Shown piece after piece: positions 25,919 to 34,500 of a stretch of 64,000 nt of DNA. Under the pieces are notes generated by a model. That model searched no databases, was not told where the DNA came from, and saw only the letters and a program-made list of their open reading frames with translations. Positions within the stretch are counted from its first letter, which is position 1. Every line of letters starts with the position of its first letter. The translations under genes were made by a program, and so were the position numbers. Origin of the DNA: an uncultured Marinicella sp. (GTDB taxonomy: Bacteria > Pseudomonadota > Gammaproteobacteria > Xanthomonadales > Marinicellaceae); the NCBI GenBank assembly GCA_947502595.1, contig CANNAM010000004.1, positions 1-64,000 of the forward strand, in the 5' to 3' direction.

Positions 25919-27007
25919 ATGGATTTAACCCACTTTCTGAAAACCATGCGTGAGAACAACGGATCTGACATGTACTTAAGTACGGGTGCGCCGATCAGTG
26001 TCAAAACTGAAGGTGTGTTGGAGTCCTTGAGCAGCACTGGGCTGCCGCCTGGCATTGTGGAAAAAATTGCTTATTCACTGATGGATGAACGTCAGATCAA
26101 GGAATTTGAAGCGACCATGGAATGCAACCTCGCGGTTTCAATCAAAGGTGTAGGCCGCTATCGAGTCAATGTGTTCAGACAACGGGGTGAAGTGTCGATG
26201 GTGATTCGAACCATCAAAAGCACCATACCAAAGTTGGATGAATTGAATATGCCGCCGCATTTATATGATTTGATTATGGAAAAGCGTGGCTTGATTTTGG
26301 TGGTGGGTGCCACCGGTTCGGGTAAATCCACCACCATGGCGTCGATGATTGATTACCGCAACTCCAGTAAAACCGGTCATATTTTAACGGTGGAAGATCC
26401 AATTGAATATGTACACAAGCACAAAATGTCGGTGGTCAACCAACGTGAAATTGGCATTGATACTTTGGGTTATGCGCCGGCATTGAAAAATGCCTTGCGA
26501 GAAGCCCCGGATTTGATTTTGATTGGTGAAATCAACGACGCTGAAACCATGGAAGCGGCCGTATCGTTTGCTGAAACCGGACATTTATGTATGGCCACAT
26601 TACATGCCAACAACTCGGACCAAGCCATGGAGCGGGTGTTGAACTTTTTTCCCAGCGACATGCACAGCAACGTGCTGATGAATTTGGCCTTGAACCTACG
26701 TGCGGTTATTTCGCAGCGTTTGGTGGTTGATGTGGATGGCAAACGCAGACCAGCCTGTGAGGTGTTGATGAACACCCCGCAAATACGTGAAATGATCCGC
26801 CGTGGTCAAATCAGTGAACTGAAAATGGCGATGGATCAATCACTTGAAGACGGCATGCAGACCTTCGATCAAGCCTTGTATCAAATGTACAAAGACGGCA
26901 TCATCACCCTAGAAGAAGCCCTAAGTAACGCCGATTCAGCCCAAGGCTTAGAAGTTCGCATCAACCTCAGCAGCGAAGACGATTCTGGCAGTGACGATTA
27001 TTTTTGA
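25919..27007 (+). CDS. pilU: Type IV pilus retraction ATPase PilU
   Basis: A 362-residue cytosolic hexameric motor ATPase. A PAS-like N-domain is followed by Walker A GATGSGKSTT, the Asp box and Walker B region LILIGEINDAETMEAA (with INDAE in place of PilT's IRDLE-type sequence), and the His box GHLCMATLHANN. The extended acidic C-tail (DDSGSDDYF) and the FFP..MH..VLMNLALNLRAVISQRL segment are PilU-like rather than PilT. The ATG at 25919 is chosen because longer in-frame versions run into the previous gene. PilU assists PilT in pilus retraction, but pilT is not next door. Confidence 0.9.
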   Translation: MDLTHFLKTMRENNGSDMYLSTGAPISVKTEGVLESLSSTGLPPGIVEKIAYSLMDERQIKEFEATMECNLAVSIKGVGRYRVNVFRQRGEVSMVIRTIKSTIPKLDELNMPPHLYDLIMEKRGLILVVGATGSGKSTTMASMIDYRNSSKTGHILTVEDPIEYVHKHKMSVVNQREIGIDTLGYAPALKNALREAPDLILIGEINDAETMEAAVSFAETGHLCMATLHANNSDQAMERVLNFFPSDMHSNVLMNLALNLRAVISQRLVVDVDGKRRPACEVLMNTPQIREMIRRGQISELKMAMDQSLEDGMQTFDQALYQMYKDGIITLEEALSNADSAQGLEVRINLSSEDDSGSDDYF

Positions 27008-27021
27008 TGTCCATAGATAGA

Positions 27022-27903
27022 TTATGTTCTGTGCCTTTTAGTCAATGCTAACATCAAGTGATGGCTGGTGTCGGAGTGCAGTAAATAATCAGCAGTGATT
27101 GTTTCGTATGAGTCTTGGCTGTGACTGAGTTTAGTTACTTGATAACCTTCTGCGTAAATTTGCTTGATTAACTTCTCCACATTTTGGTATCTGGCTCGAT
27201 TGAATTCCATTAAGATAACCATATTCGGGTTTTTATCTCTGACCTTGACGCTACCATACCAAAATTTATCTTCTGAACCCTCAATATCTACTTTGATGAA
27301 ATCAATCGGCTGACCATGTGCAAACAGTTCATCTATGGAGTTAACACTGACTTTTATTAAATTTGGATAATATTTTTCCTGAGACTGCTTTGAGATGTTG
27401 CCGGTTATGAGTCCGTTCATTGGTGTATCATCACTGTATGCGAAATCAATGTCTTCTGCAGCTGTATCTGAAACACCTTTATTTATAACAGTTAATTTAT
27501 TTTCAAAGCCATTTACTTTACTGCTTTTGGCGATCAAAGAGCACAAATAAGGATTGGCATCTAATGCAGTGACCGTACCTTCAGCACGAACAAGGCTTGA
27601 CATCAACATTGAAAAATAGCCGTAATTGGCACCGACATCCAGAACATTCATACCGGTATTTACATTGCGAGCAATGAACTCAGTAACATTCATTTCCCAA
27701 AAGCCATTCATCTGTAACTGTATGCCCAGCCTTTCATCCAGAGTGCTGACAAACATTAAATAGTGTCCTAAAACTCTACAGACTGATTGGTTGTTGCCTA
27801 GATAACTGCTGTGGGCTAAAGACCTTATGGTGCTGATATTTTCTGCTCTGTGCTTTTCATTTTTAAGTCGATGTATTTGAAAAAGTCCATTGGCTCCAAT
27901 CAT
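27022..27903 (-). CDS. FkbM family methyltransferase (copy 1)
   Basis: A 293-residue SAM-dependent methyltransferase. Motif I is NVLDVGANYGYFSMLMSS, with TALDANPYL next. The FkbM signature IDFIKVDIEGSE lies near residue 215, and ILMEFNRARY follows. FkbM enzymes O-methylate sugars or polyketides, often surface glycans. About 45 percent of residues appear shared by eye with the second copy at 30139, including the unusual N-terminal ISTI..L.H..YLG...CR.LG...MFV.T stretch. It is convergent with pilU, 14 bp apart. Confidence 0.85.
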   Translation of the reverse strand: MIGANGLFQIHRLKNEKHRAENISTIRSLAHSSYLGNNQSVCRVLGHYLMFVSTLDERLGIQLQMNGFWEMNVTEFIARNVNTGMNVLDVGANYGYFSMLMSSLVRAEGTVTALDANPYLCSLIAKSSKVNGFENKLTVINKGVSDTAAEDIDFAYSDDTPMNGLITGNISKQSQEKYYPNLIKVSVNSIDELFAHGQPIDFIKVDIEGSEDKFWYGSVKVRDKNPNMVILMEFNRARYQNVEKLIKQIYAEGYQVTKLSHSQDSYETITADYLLHSDTSHHLMLALTKRHRT

Positions 27904-28040
27904 GATTTTTAGCTTATAATTAAAGATTTATCATATCATTAAGCTTGAAATAAATGAATATATAGTGGTATGAATCAAAGTGTTTAGACAAAATTGCTGT
28001 CATTATTATAACAAAGCCATTGTGGAGGCAATAAAAAAGA

Positions 28041-30119
28041 ATGGACAGAAGGAACTTTTTAAAATCGACAACGGTGGCCAGTCTATTGCCTTTGGCTGCT
28101 TGTTCGAACAAGATAAAAGACACCACTGAAATAAGCTGCTTTATATTTTCAGATGCCCACATTGGCTTCAGTGGAATTGATCAACCCAGTTTAGAAACAC
28201 AGGCCGCAATGATTCAGGTAATTAAACAAAAATTTCCGAATTGTGACTTGGTGTTTGATACAGGTGATGTGCATCATGCCACAATTTATAATGAAGAAAG
28301 AAGACTGGCCAGAGAGTTTTGGCTGCAACAGATGGCTGGTCAGTTTTTTGAAAGTTTTTTTCACTACATCCCTGGTAACCATGAGTTAGACCGGGGTCGC
28401 TATGATGCAGAGGTGACGGCTGGAGAGTTGGGTAGTTTTAACTTCAGGCCATACTACAGTTTTGACTACAAAGGCATTCACTTTGTTTCTTTACCCCAGC
28501 TTTTGGATACTATTTATATCACCAAAGAATCTTTAAATTGGTTAAAACAGGATCTGGTTTTTAATGCCAGTAAAACCACCCTGATTTTTTCTCATAATAG
28601 CCTGAGGGGTACCACTTTCAATAATGGTGAAACTGGCTACAGAGAAACAGTTAATTCTCAAGATGTCATGGACATTATTGATTCACATAAACAGGTTTTA
28701 GGCTGGTTTCATGGGCACAACCACCAGTATGAAATAGTAAAAAATCACGGTCGCTTGTATGTATCAAATGGAAGGATTGGTGGTTTCAATCCGCCAAAAC
28801 ACTGGGGGGATTTTGGTCAGGACCACTTAGGCGGCATTCACCTAAGAATTAACAGCAAAGGGCTGGAGGTGAGGGCTTTCAGCGCGACAGAAGGAAAATT
28901 CATGGATCAACTTGGCTTTCCCAAGCTATCCAATTTTATTAAAACAGACACATCTTTTGACCCAAACGGTAAAGTGAATTATTATTTTGGTCATGGAAGA
29001 CTGGTCAATGGTGTCCCACATCAATTAAATAACCACTATTTATCCACCAAAAGCACCGAAGTATTTGTCACCAGCAACAACACCAGTCAGTTTAATGAGA
29101 ATGTGGCATTTGAAAACCCCAGCAAGCTTTATTTTGCTGGCCGAGAAACAAATCGAATCATGGGTTTTCGAGTCAGTCCGAAAAACACTCAATATGAAAC
29201 CAATAAAACAGGTTTAGAAATAAAACTTAATAAAATAGCCTATGTTCATGTCCCAGATTGGCGACTGAATAAAGCCAATTACATGGCGAGAAGTGGTTAC
29301 TACCGATGTGCACCTGGCCAAGCGCTTAAATTGAACATTGACTGCAAGCAACTTAATGGTACTGAAAAAATATATTACCAGTACAGCTTATACAGCAGGT
29401 CGCATGAATTAATTTATAAACAGGAGTATTCACAGATTAAATTGATCAATGGTCGCAGTGAAACTCTGATACAAACACCAAAAAAATTAAGTAAAAATTT
29501 AAACTCAGATAAATTGTATGTGGTGTTTATACTTAAAATCCTTGGTCAAAATGAGGGCTTTGTATTACAAAAAATAGAGCTTAATCAAGTTGCTTCAATC
29601 AATGATAAGGATAAGGGTTATGTTAATGAAATTCAGGTCAATAAAAAAAGTTTGAAGTTCAATTCAGTTGGTCATCTCAGGGTTGATGTTAATACTCTGT
29701 TTCAAAACGGCACTGCAAACATCAAGCTTCAAAATAGCAAAGACACGCAAACTGTATACTTCCAAATTCCTGACGTCAAATGGCTAATCAGGAATGCAGT
29801 GGCTAGTTTTAAAAACAATACAATAATTATTCATCGCCTGCGTTCAAATTTTCAAACCAACCAAGAAATCATCCTTACTCCAGTTAATTGTATTGAAAGC
29901 TACATAGCAAAAACCCACTATATGACGGAGTGCGAACTTACAATTGAGCAAAAAATAATAAAAATCAGAACCAATGATTTTAACCCTAAAGCAGCTGTAA
30001 TGCTTAAAACAAAATCTCAAGTCAAATCAATAACAGGGGGAAATATAATCAAGTCAGCAGGTGTTGGCATACATTGGATTGCACTGGAGTCATCCGTTCT
30101 GGAAATCCACCTGGAATAA
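28041..30119 (+). CDS. Calcineurin-like metallophosphoesterase, predicted Tat lipoprotein
   Basis: A 692-residue protein starting MDRRNFLKST, a twin-arginine motif, with a lipobox LAAC ending near residue 21. So it is probably exported folded and lipid-anchored. The phosphoesterase domain has all blocks: DAHIG, GDVHH, GNHELD, SHNS and HGHNH, which hold two metal ions. It covers about residues 30-290. The remaining 400 residues match no family I know and are rich in Lys, Asn and Ile, probably beta-rich. The gene is noticeably AT-rich, especially at its 3' half, suggesting transfer. It sits between two FkbM paralogues on the opposite strand. The substrate is unknown. Confidence 0.82.
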   Translation: MDRRNFLKSTTVASLLPLAACSNKIKDTTEISCFIFSDAHIGFSGIDQPSLETQAAMIQVIKQKFPNCDLVFDTGDVHHATIYNEERRLAREFWLQQMAGQFFESFFHYIPGNHELDRGRYDAEVTAGELGSFNFRPYYSFDYKGIHFVSLPQLLDTIYITKESLNWLKQDLVFNASKTTLIFSHNSLRGTTFNNGETGYRETVNSQDVMDIIDSHKQVLGWFHGHNHQYEIVKNHGRLYVSNGRIGGFNPPKHWGDFGQDHLGGIHLRINSKGLEVRAFSATEGKFMDQLGFPKLSNFIKTDTSFDPNGKVNYYFGHGRLVNGVPHQLNNHYLSTKSTEVFVTSNNTSQFNENVAFENPSKLYFAGRETNRIMGFRVSPKNTQYETNKTGLEIKLNKIAYVHVPDWRLNKANYMARSGYYRCAPGQALKLNIDCKQLNGTEKIYYQYSLYSRSHELIYKQEYSQIKLINGRSETLIQTPKKLSKNLNSDKLYVVFILKILGQNEGFVLQKIELNQVASINDKDKGYVNEIQVNKKSLKFNSVGHLRVDVNTLFQNGTANIKLQNSKDTQTVYFQIPDVKWLIRNAVASFKNNTIIIHRLRSNFQTNQEIILTPVNCIESYIAKTHYMTECELTIEQKIIKIRTNDFNPKAAVMLKTKSQVKSITGGNIIKSAGVGIHWIALESSVLEIHLE

Positions 30120-30138
30120 TGGATGACTCGTGATATTC

Positions 30139-31026
30139 TTAGCTACTTGGTTGAATTAACAACATAATGTCTTGTTGTTTGGCTTGTTCCAAGGCGCCCA
30201 GTTTGTCAATATCAACAGTCCTGGCATCTTTGTGTAAACGCTGAATACTGTAACCCTCAGCAAAAATAAGGTCTATGAATTGACCTGGGTTTTCATACCT
30301 GGCAGCATTGAATTCTAGTAGAAAACTCATGTGTGGATTGTCTTTTCTGACTCTTTCAGCACCTTGCCAAAACTGGAACTCTGCACCTTCAATGTCAACT
30401 TTAGCAAAATCAATTTTGGTTCCCGGTGGGATGAACTCATCTAAAGTGGTGGTTTTAACTTGTATACTGCCCTCAGGAGCTTCGCCATGGTAACGTTTTT
30501 CTCGGCTCGATATCAGGTGCCCATTCATGGGCGCATTGGGTGGTACATAAAAAGCGGCATTATCTGACTGTTCATTGCTTAAGGCTATGTTGTTAACTGA
30601 GACTCGGCTTTTAAAGCCGTTGATGGTAACGCTGTCGTTAAATAGTTTACTCAAAAATGGGTTGGCTTCAAACGAAATCACTTTGCCTTCTTTGGGGCCC
30701 ACCAGTTGTGCCATCAGTACAGAATAATAGCCATAGTTGGCGCCAACATCCAATACCACCATACCATTCTTTACATGACCTGCAATATATTCTGTGATGT
30801 ACATTTCCCACAAACCCCGCATCAATAAATGCATACCGATGCCACGGTCACGGGTGTCTACAAACATGTTGAAGCGCCCTAAAATCCTACATATGGTTTT
30901 GTGGTCGCCCAAATAAGCGTTATGACACAGTTCTGAAATGGTGCTGATATTGCTGTTGCGGTTGTCAGGGTTGGCCAATTTTTGGAATTTAAACAATCCA
31001 ATTAAATCTTTATTTTCTGATGGCAT
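30139..31026 (-). CDS. FkbM family methyltransferase (copy 2)
   Basis: A 295-residue paralogue of the gene at 27022. Motif I VVLDVGANYGYYSVLMAQ, then the FkbM core IDFAKVDIEGAEFQFWQG and FLLEFNAARYENPGQ. Both copies share an N-terminal extension of about 75 residues before the Rossmann fold. It ends 20 bp from the convergent phosphoesterase. A role in O-methylation of a surface sugar is likely from the family and from the adjacent Wzm/Wzt-sulfotransferase operon. Confidence 0.85.
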   Translation of the reverse strand: MPSENKDLIGLFKFQKLANPDNRNSNISTISELCHNAYLGDHKTICRILGRFNMFVDTRDRGIGMHLLMRGLWEMYITEYIAGHVKNGMVVLDVGANYGYYSVLMAQLVGPKEGKVISFEANPFLSKLFNDSVTINGFKSRVSVNNIALSNEQSDNAAFYVPPNAPMNGHLISSREKRYHGEAPEGSIQVKTTTLDEFIPPGTKIDFAKVDIEGAEFQFWQGAERVRKDNPHMSFLLEFNAARYENPGQFIDLIFAEGYSIQRLHKDARTVDIDKLGALEQAKQQDIMLLIQPSS

Positions 31027-31534
31027 TAGAAGGGTGATGACATTATATTAGATGAGTTAAATTATACTGTGAATTGCTGGTTTTCACAATCAGGCTTTGA
31101 TTTATTCAAGGCAGTCCTTGTGGCCTATTTAAGCAACAATGAACTGACTGGGCAGTTAATATCACCCACGATATGTGCGAAAACTCCGAAGGCAATGGTT
31201 TTAAAGCGGACAACAGCAGGCGCTGACACAATTATACTGAAATAACTGAGAGGACATTCAGTGGTAATTGTTGTTCATTATGTGACTGCATGGGTTAATT
31301 GCAATAAAAAATAATATACAATAGCGCCCCAGCTCTGACTCAGTTTGGCGGAAATAACATCAGTGAATGGATGCCAGCATACCTATTTTTCAGTGGTTTG
31401 TAGTTTATCAGCGCGACATTGAACATTTATAGGCTTTATTACGCAGTAATTTGGTTTGAATGTGGTAATTTAGCGCGATCACTTTTTTAATAACAAGAAT
31501 GGCTAAAGTAAGTCTAAATTATTGACACTAAATT
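31027..31534. other. Intergenic region upstream of the wzm-wzt operon
   Basis: A 508-bp gap between divergent genes that should hold the promoter for the 8-gene polysaccharide operon. I searched for a JUMPStart/ops element (GGCGGTAG) and did not find one. TATACA at 31315-31320 is a possible -10 but has no good -35. No gene or repeat is evident. Confidence 0.45.
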
Positions 31535-32317
31535 ATGGAATTTTTTAAAGACGTAGTTAACGGATTTTCTAGGCGTAGACTGTGGAAAAAACTTGCTGTT
31601 TTAGAGCTGAAATCTAGGTTTCAAGGGGCTTTTGTCGGTTCTTTTTGGATTGTGCTGGCATTGATCATTAAAGTGATGATGCTTTCCTTGGTGTATTCAA
31701 TGGTGTTGGGCAAAAACTTCAGTGATTATGTGATGTTTCTGGCACTGGGTTTACTGACTTGGAATTTCATTTCAGCCATCATAGTCACCAGTGGTACAGT
31801 GTTTAAAAAATCAGCTAATTTTTTACAGCAAATGGACTTGCCGCATTCAACCTTTGTCTATCAAAATGTCTACCGCGAAGTGGTGTCCTTGATCATGTAC
31901 CAATTATTTGCCATTCCTTTGGTTATTTTCATCAAAGGTTGGGATTTTGTCGGTTGGGTGTGGTTGTGGGCCTTATTGGGTTACTTAATTATTGTTATCA
32001 ATGCTTTTTTTGTCTGTATGTGGCTGGGTTGGTTGTCGGTCAGGTACCGAGACGTACAGTCTTTACTGAACAGCATTGTGATGATTATATTCTTGGTGAC
32101 ACCGATACTGTGGCCACCGCCGCCTGAGTTTGCAGGCAGTCTGTATTTTCAGCTCAATCCGTTTTATCATTTAATTGAATTGGTCAGGGCGCCTATTTTA
32201 CATGCGCAGGTGCCAGTCATTTCATGGTATGTCAGTTTGGGTGTGCTGTTTTTTAATACAGTCATCTGTCTGATCTTTTATCGCAAGGTTAAACATAAGT
32301 TGGTATTATGGCTTTAG
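31535..32317 (+). CDS. wzm: ABC-2 polysaccharide/glycoconjugate export permease (Wzm-like)
   Basis: A 260-residue inner-membrane protein with six predicted helices. ELKSRFQGAFVGSFWIVLALII at the N-terminus and LNPFYHLIELVRAPIL near the C-terminus are typical of the ABC-2 permeases that export O-antigen, capsule or teichoic acid. It pairs with the overlapping ATPase gene. It is the first gene of a tightly packed operon running to 40169 that also holds sulfotransferases and one glycosyltransferase. Confidence 0.9.
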   Translation: MEFFKDVVNGFSRRRLWKKLAVLELKSRFQGAFVGSFWIVLALIIKVMMLSLVYSMVLGKNFSDYVMFLALGLLTWNFISAIIVTSGTVFKKSANFLQQMDLPHSTFVYQNVYREVVSLIMYQLFAIPLVIFIKGWDFVGWVWLWALLGYLIIVINAFFVCMWLGWLSVRYRDVQSLLNSIVMIIFLVTPILWPPPPEFAGSLYFQLNPFYHLIELVRAPILHAQVPVISWYVSLGVLFFNTVICLIFYRKVKHKLVLWL

Positions 32318-33054
32318 ATATGACAAAAATTTCGATAGACAACATCACTTTTTCATACAAGTATTTTCCATCGATTAGTGGTGGCCTATTGAAAAGCAAT
32401 GCTGGACTGAAAACTCAAACTGCATTGTCTGAATTCAGTTTGGACATTGAACATGGTGACAGGGTTGCACTGTTTGGAACCAATGGTTCAGGTAAGTCCA
32501 CATTATTAAAAATAATCGCTGGGATTTACAAGCCTGAAATGGGAGAAGTCAGAACCACTGGAACGGTTTACAGCTTCTTGGGCAGAAATGTAGGGGTGAT
32601 GCCGCAACTTTCTGGTTATGACAATCTGACCGTTAGGGGCTTGCTGCTTGATTTGCCAGATGCTGTAATTGCCGAAAAAATTGAAAAAATCATCGAATTC
32701 TCAGAATTAGGCAATGACATACATCGGCCGGTTTCTACCTATTCGATGGGCATGCGGGCCCGCTTAACTTTTGGTATGTTGATGTTTGTTGATGCCGATA
32801 TTTTGTTGATTGATGAAGGTTTGGGTGCTGGTGATCAGTTCTTTCTTGAAAAGGCCAGGAAGTTTGTTAATGGACTTTTAGACAGTTCAAAAATATTGAT
32901 ATTTGCCAACCATTCCAATAAATTGTTGAGTGAATTTTGTAATAAAGGCTTGTTAATAGATAACGGTAATATGGTTGCTTATGGCGCATTCAAGGATGTA
33001 CTGCACCAATACAATCACATCAAAGACAACAATTCTCAGCGATCAGCTCAATGA
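32308..33054 (+). CDS. wzt: ABC export ATPase (Wzt-like, no C-terminal sugar-binding domain)
   Basis: A 248-residue ATPase overlapping wzm by 10 nt. Walker A is GTNGSGKSTLL, the signature is the Wzt-type YSMGMRAR, and Walker B is ADILLIDEGLGAGDQFF. Family members that recognise the end of a modified O-antigen have about 150-200 more residues forming a beta-sandwich; that part is missing here, as in KpsT/TagH-like forms. An alternative ATG at 32320 would shorten it by four codons. Confidence 0.9.
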   Translation: MALDMTKISIDNITFSYKYFPSISGGLLKSNAGLKTQTALSEFSLDIEHGDRVALFGTNGSGKSTLLKIIAGIYKPEMGEVRTTGTVYSFLGRNVGVMPQLSGYDNLTVRGLLLDLPDAVIAEKIEKIIEFSELGNDIHRPVSTYSMGMRARLTFGMLMFVDADILLIDEGLGAGDQFFLEKARKFVNGLLDSSKILIFANHSNKLLSEFCNKGLLIDNGNMVAYGAFKDVLHQYNHIKDNNSQRSAQ

Positions 33055-33108
33055 GCTTTACCAAACAGTTATAATACAATTTGCCATGAATATAATTTGG
33101 AAACAACA

Positions 33109-34497
33109 ATGAATCAGTGGGTCAGTAAATTATTAACTAAGTTGATTCCAGGCGCTTCTGAAAAAACCCATCAGCATAAACTTAAAACTAAATATATGCC
33201 GTATAAGGGAGCGTACTTTTTTACCCATGTACCTAAGACAGGTGGCACCAGTTTTATTGTCTTTCTAGATCGTTTTTTTCCAGCCAAAGTCATCTTTCCG
33301 CACCAACTTTGGATAGAGGTTGGGGATTTTAAACAAGTTGACAAGCAAGCCTACAATTTAATTCGGGGGCATTTTGGTGGTTGTGCGATTGATGTACTTT
33401 CGGATAAAGAAATCAAGTACCTAACCATTTTAAGAGACCCAGTGAAATTGGCGTATTCTACTTATGAATATGTCAGAAGAGAACAAAATACAGCGTTGCA
33501 TCAATTTGTAGTGGCAGAAAACATGTCGTTTGAAACGTTCTTATCACACCCCAGAACCAAGCACTTGGTCTCGGATCGAATGGTGCATAATTTGGTTTTC
33601 GGGCACAATTACGATAAATCAGTTGAGAACATGGTGTTAACTGATAAGAGCTTTTCACAGTTCAGAAAGCGCATCAATAAAGGTCAAAAGGAGCTGACCA
33701 ATGAACAGCGGTTACAAATCTCAAAGTCATTCATAGACCGTTGTCTTTGGTTTGGCGTCTTGGAGCGCTATGATGATGCGGTCAGGCTGTTGTGTTACAC
33801 AATGGCTTGGCCACCTCAAGGCCAATCGCAAAGGCTGAATGTCAATAAAATCAAACCAGTGATCACCGCGGAGGCCAAAGCCACTGCCTTGGCACAAAAC
33901 ACATTGGATTCTGCTGTGTATGAGTATGCAATTGAGCGCTTTAACCAGGAATATGAGCAGATGCTGGGTGCGTTGAATGTGGCGCCAGAGATTGGGCCCA
34001 CTGAACTTGATGAGGTTTTGGATCGGCATTATCAAAACAATTATGTCGACCGTTACAACTACCGATTGACAGATCACATTGATTATGACTTTTCAGAAAT
34101 TTTACTGGGCAGCCAATGGCACCGTCGTGAATGGAATGCCTTGGGTCAATACTATTTCAGGTGGACGGGACCTGGCAATACTTCATCCATTGATTTTTGG
34201 ATGTTGCCTAATAACTATCGGATCACCATACACACAGTCGATGCCATCAATAAAAATTTCTTAGATCAGCTGAAAATTGACATCAACAACAAGGATAAAT
34301 CTGTGGTTGAGCGTGGTGGTGGTAAAAGCAGAACGCTACAAGTTGAGTGCCAATCTGCTGAAATTGGTGCCAATGGACTGCTGAGAATCAACTTTCACAG
34401 CCAAGGCCTGCAAAGCCACAAGAGTTACTTTTCTTCTGATGACAGTCGAGTGGTGGGTTTTGCTGTGCGCAGTATTCAAATTGAAAAAATCGACTGA
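33109..34497 (+). CDS. Sulfotransferase with conserved C-terminal extra domain (ST-A)
   Basis: A 462-residue protein from the ATG at 33109; an in-frame TTG at 33097 is less likely. The sulfotransferase part has FTHVPKTGGTSF (5'-phosphosulfate loop) near residue 40, RGHFGG, and LTILRDPVKLAYSTYEYVRR (3'-phosphate motif). The C-terminal 130 residues form a second domain, probably beta-rich, with DYDFSEILLGSQWHRREW, YYFRWTGP, SIDFWMLP and a SSDDSRVVGFAV end. The same domain recurs in ST-B and ST-C of this operon. The likely job is sulfation of the exported glycan, with the extra domain gripping sugar; that is inference. Confidence 0.8.
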   Translation: MNQWVSKLLTKLIPGASEKTHQHKLKTKYMPYKGAYFFTHVPKTGGTSFIVFLDRFFPAKVIFPHQLWIEVGDFKQVDKQAYNLIRGHFGGCAIDVLSDKEIKYLTILRDPVKLAYSTYEYVRREQNTALHQFVVAENMSFETFLSHPRTKHLVSDRMVHNLVFGHNYDKSVENMVLTDKSFSQFRKRINKGQKELTNEQRLQISKSFIDRCLWFGVLERYDDAVRLLCYTMAWPPQGQSQRLNVNKIKPVITAEAKATALAQNTLDSAVYEYAIERFNQEYEQMLGALNVAPEIGPTELDEVLDRHYQNNYVDRYNYRLTDHIDYDFSEILLGSQWHRREWNALGQYYFRWTGPGNTSSIDFWMLPNNYRITIHTVDAINKNFLDQLKIDINNKDKSVVERGGGKSRTLQVECQSAEIGANGLLRINFHSQGLQSHKSYFSSDDSRVVGFAVRSIQIEKID

Positions 34498-34500
34498 ACA

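Noticed and set aside
31027-31534. JUMPStart/ops element before wzm
   Set aside because: No GGCGGTAG core or surrounding consensus is present.
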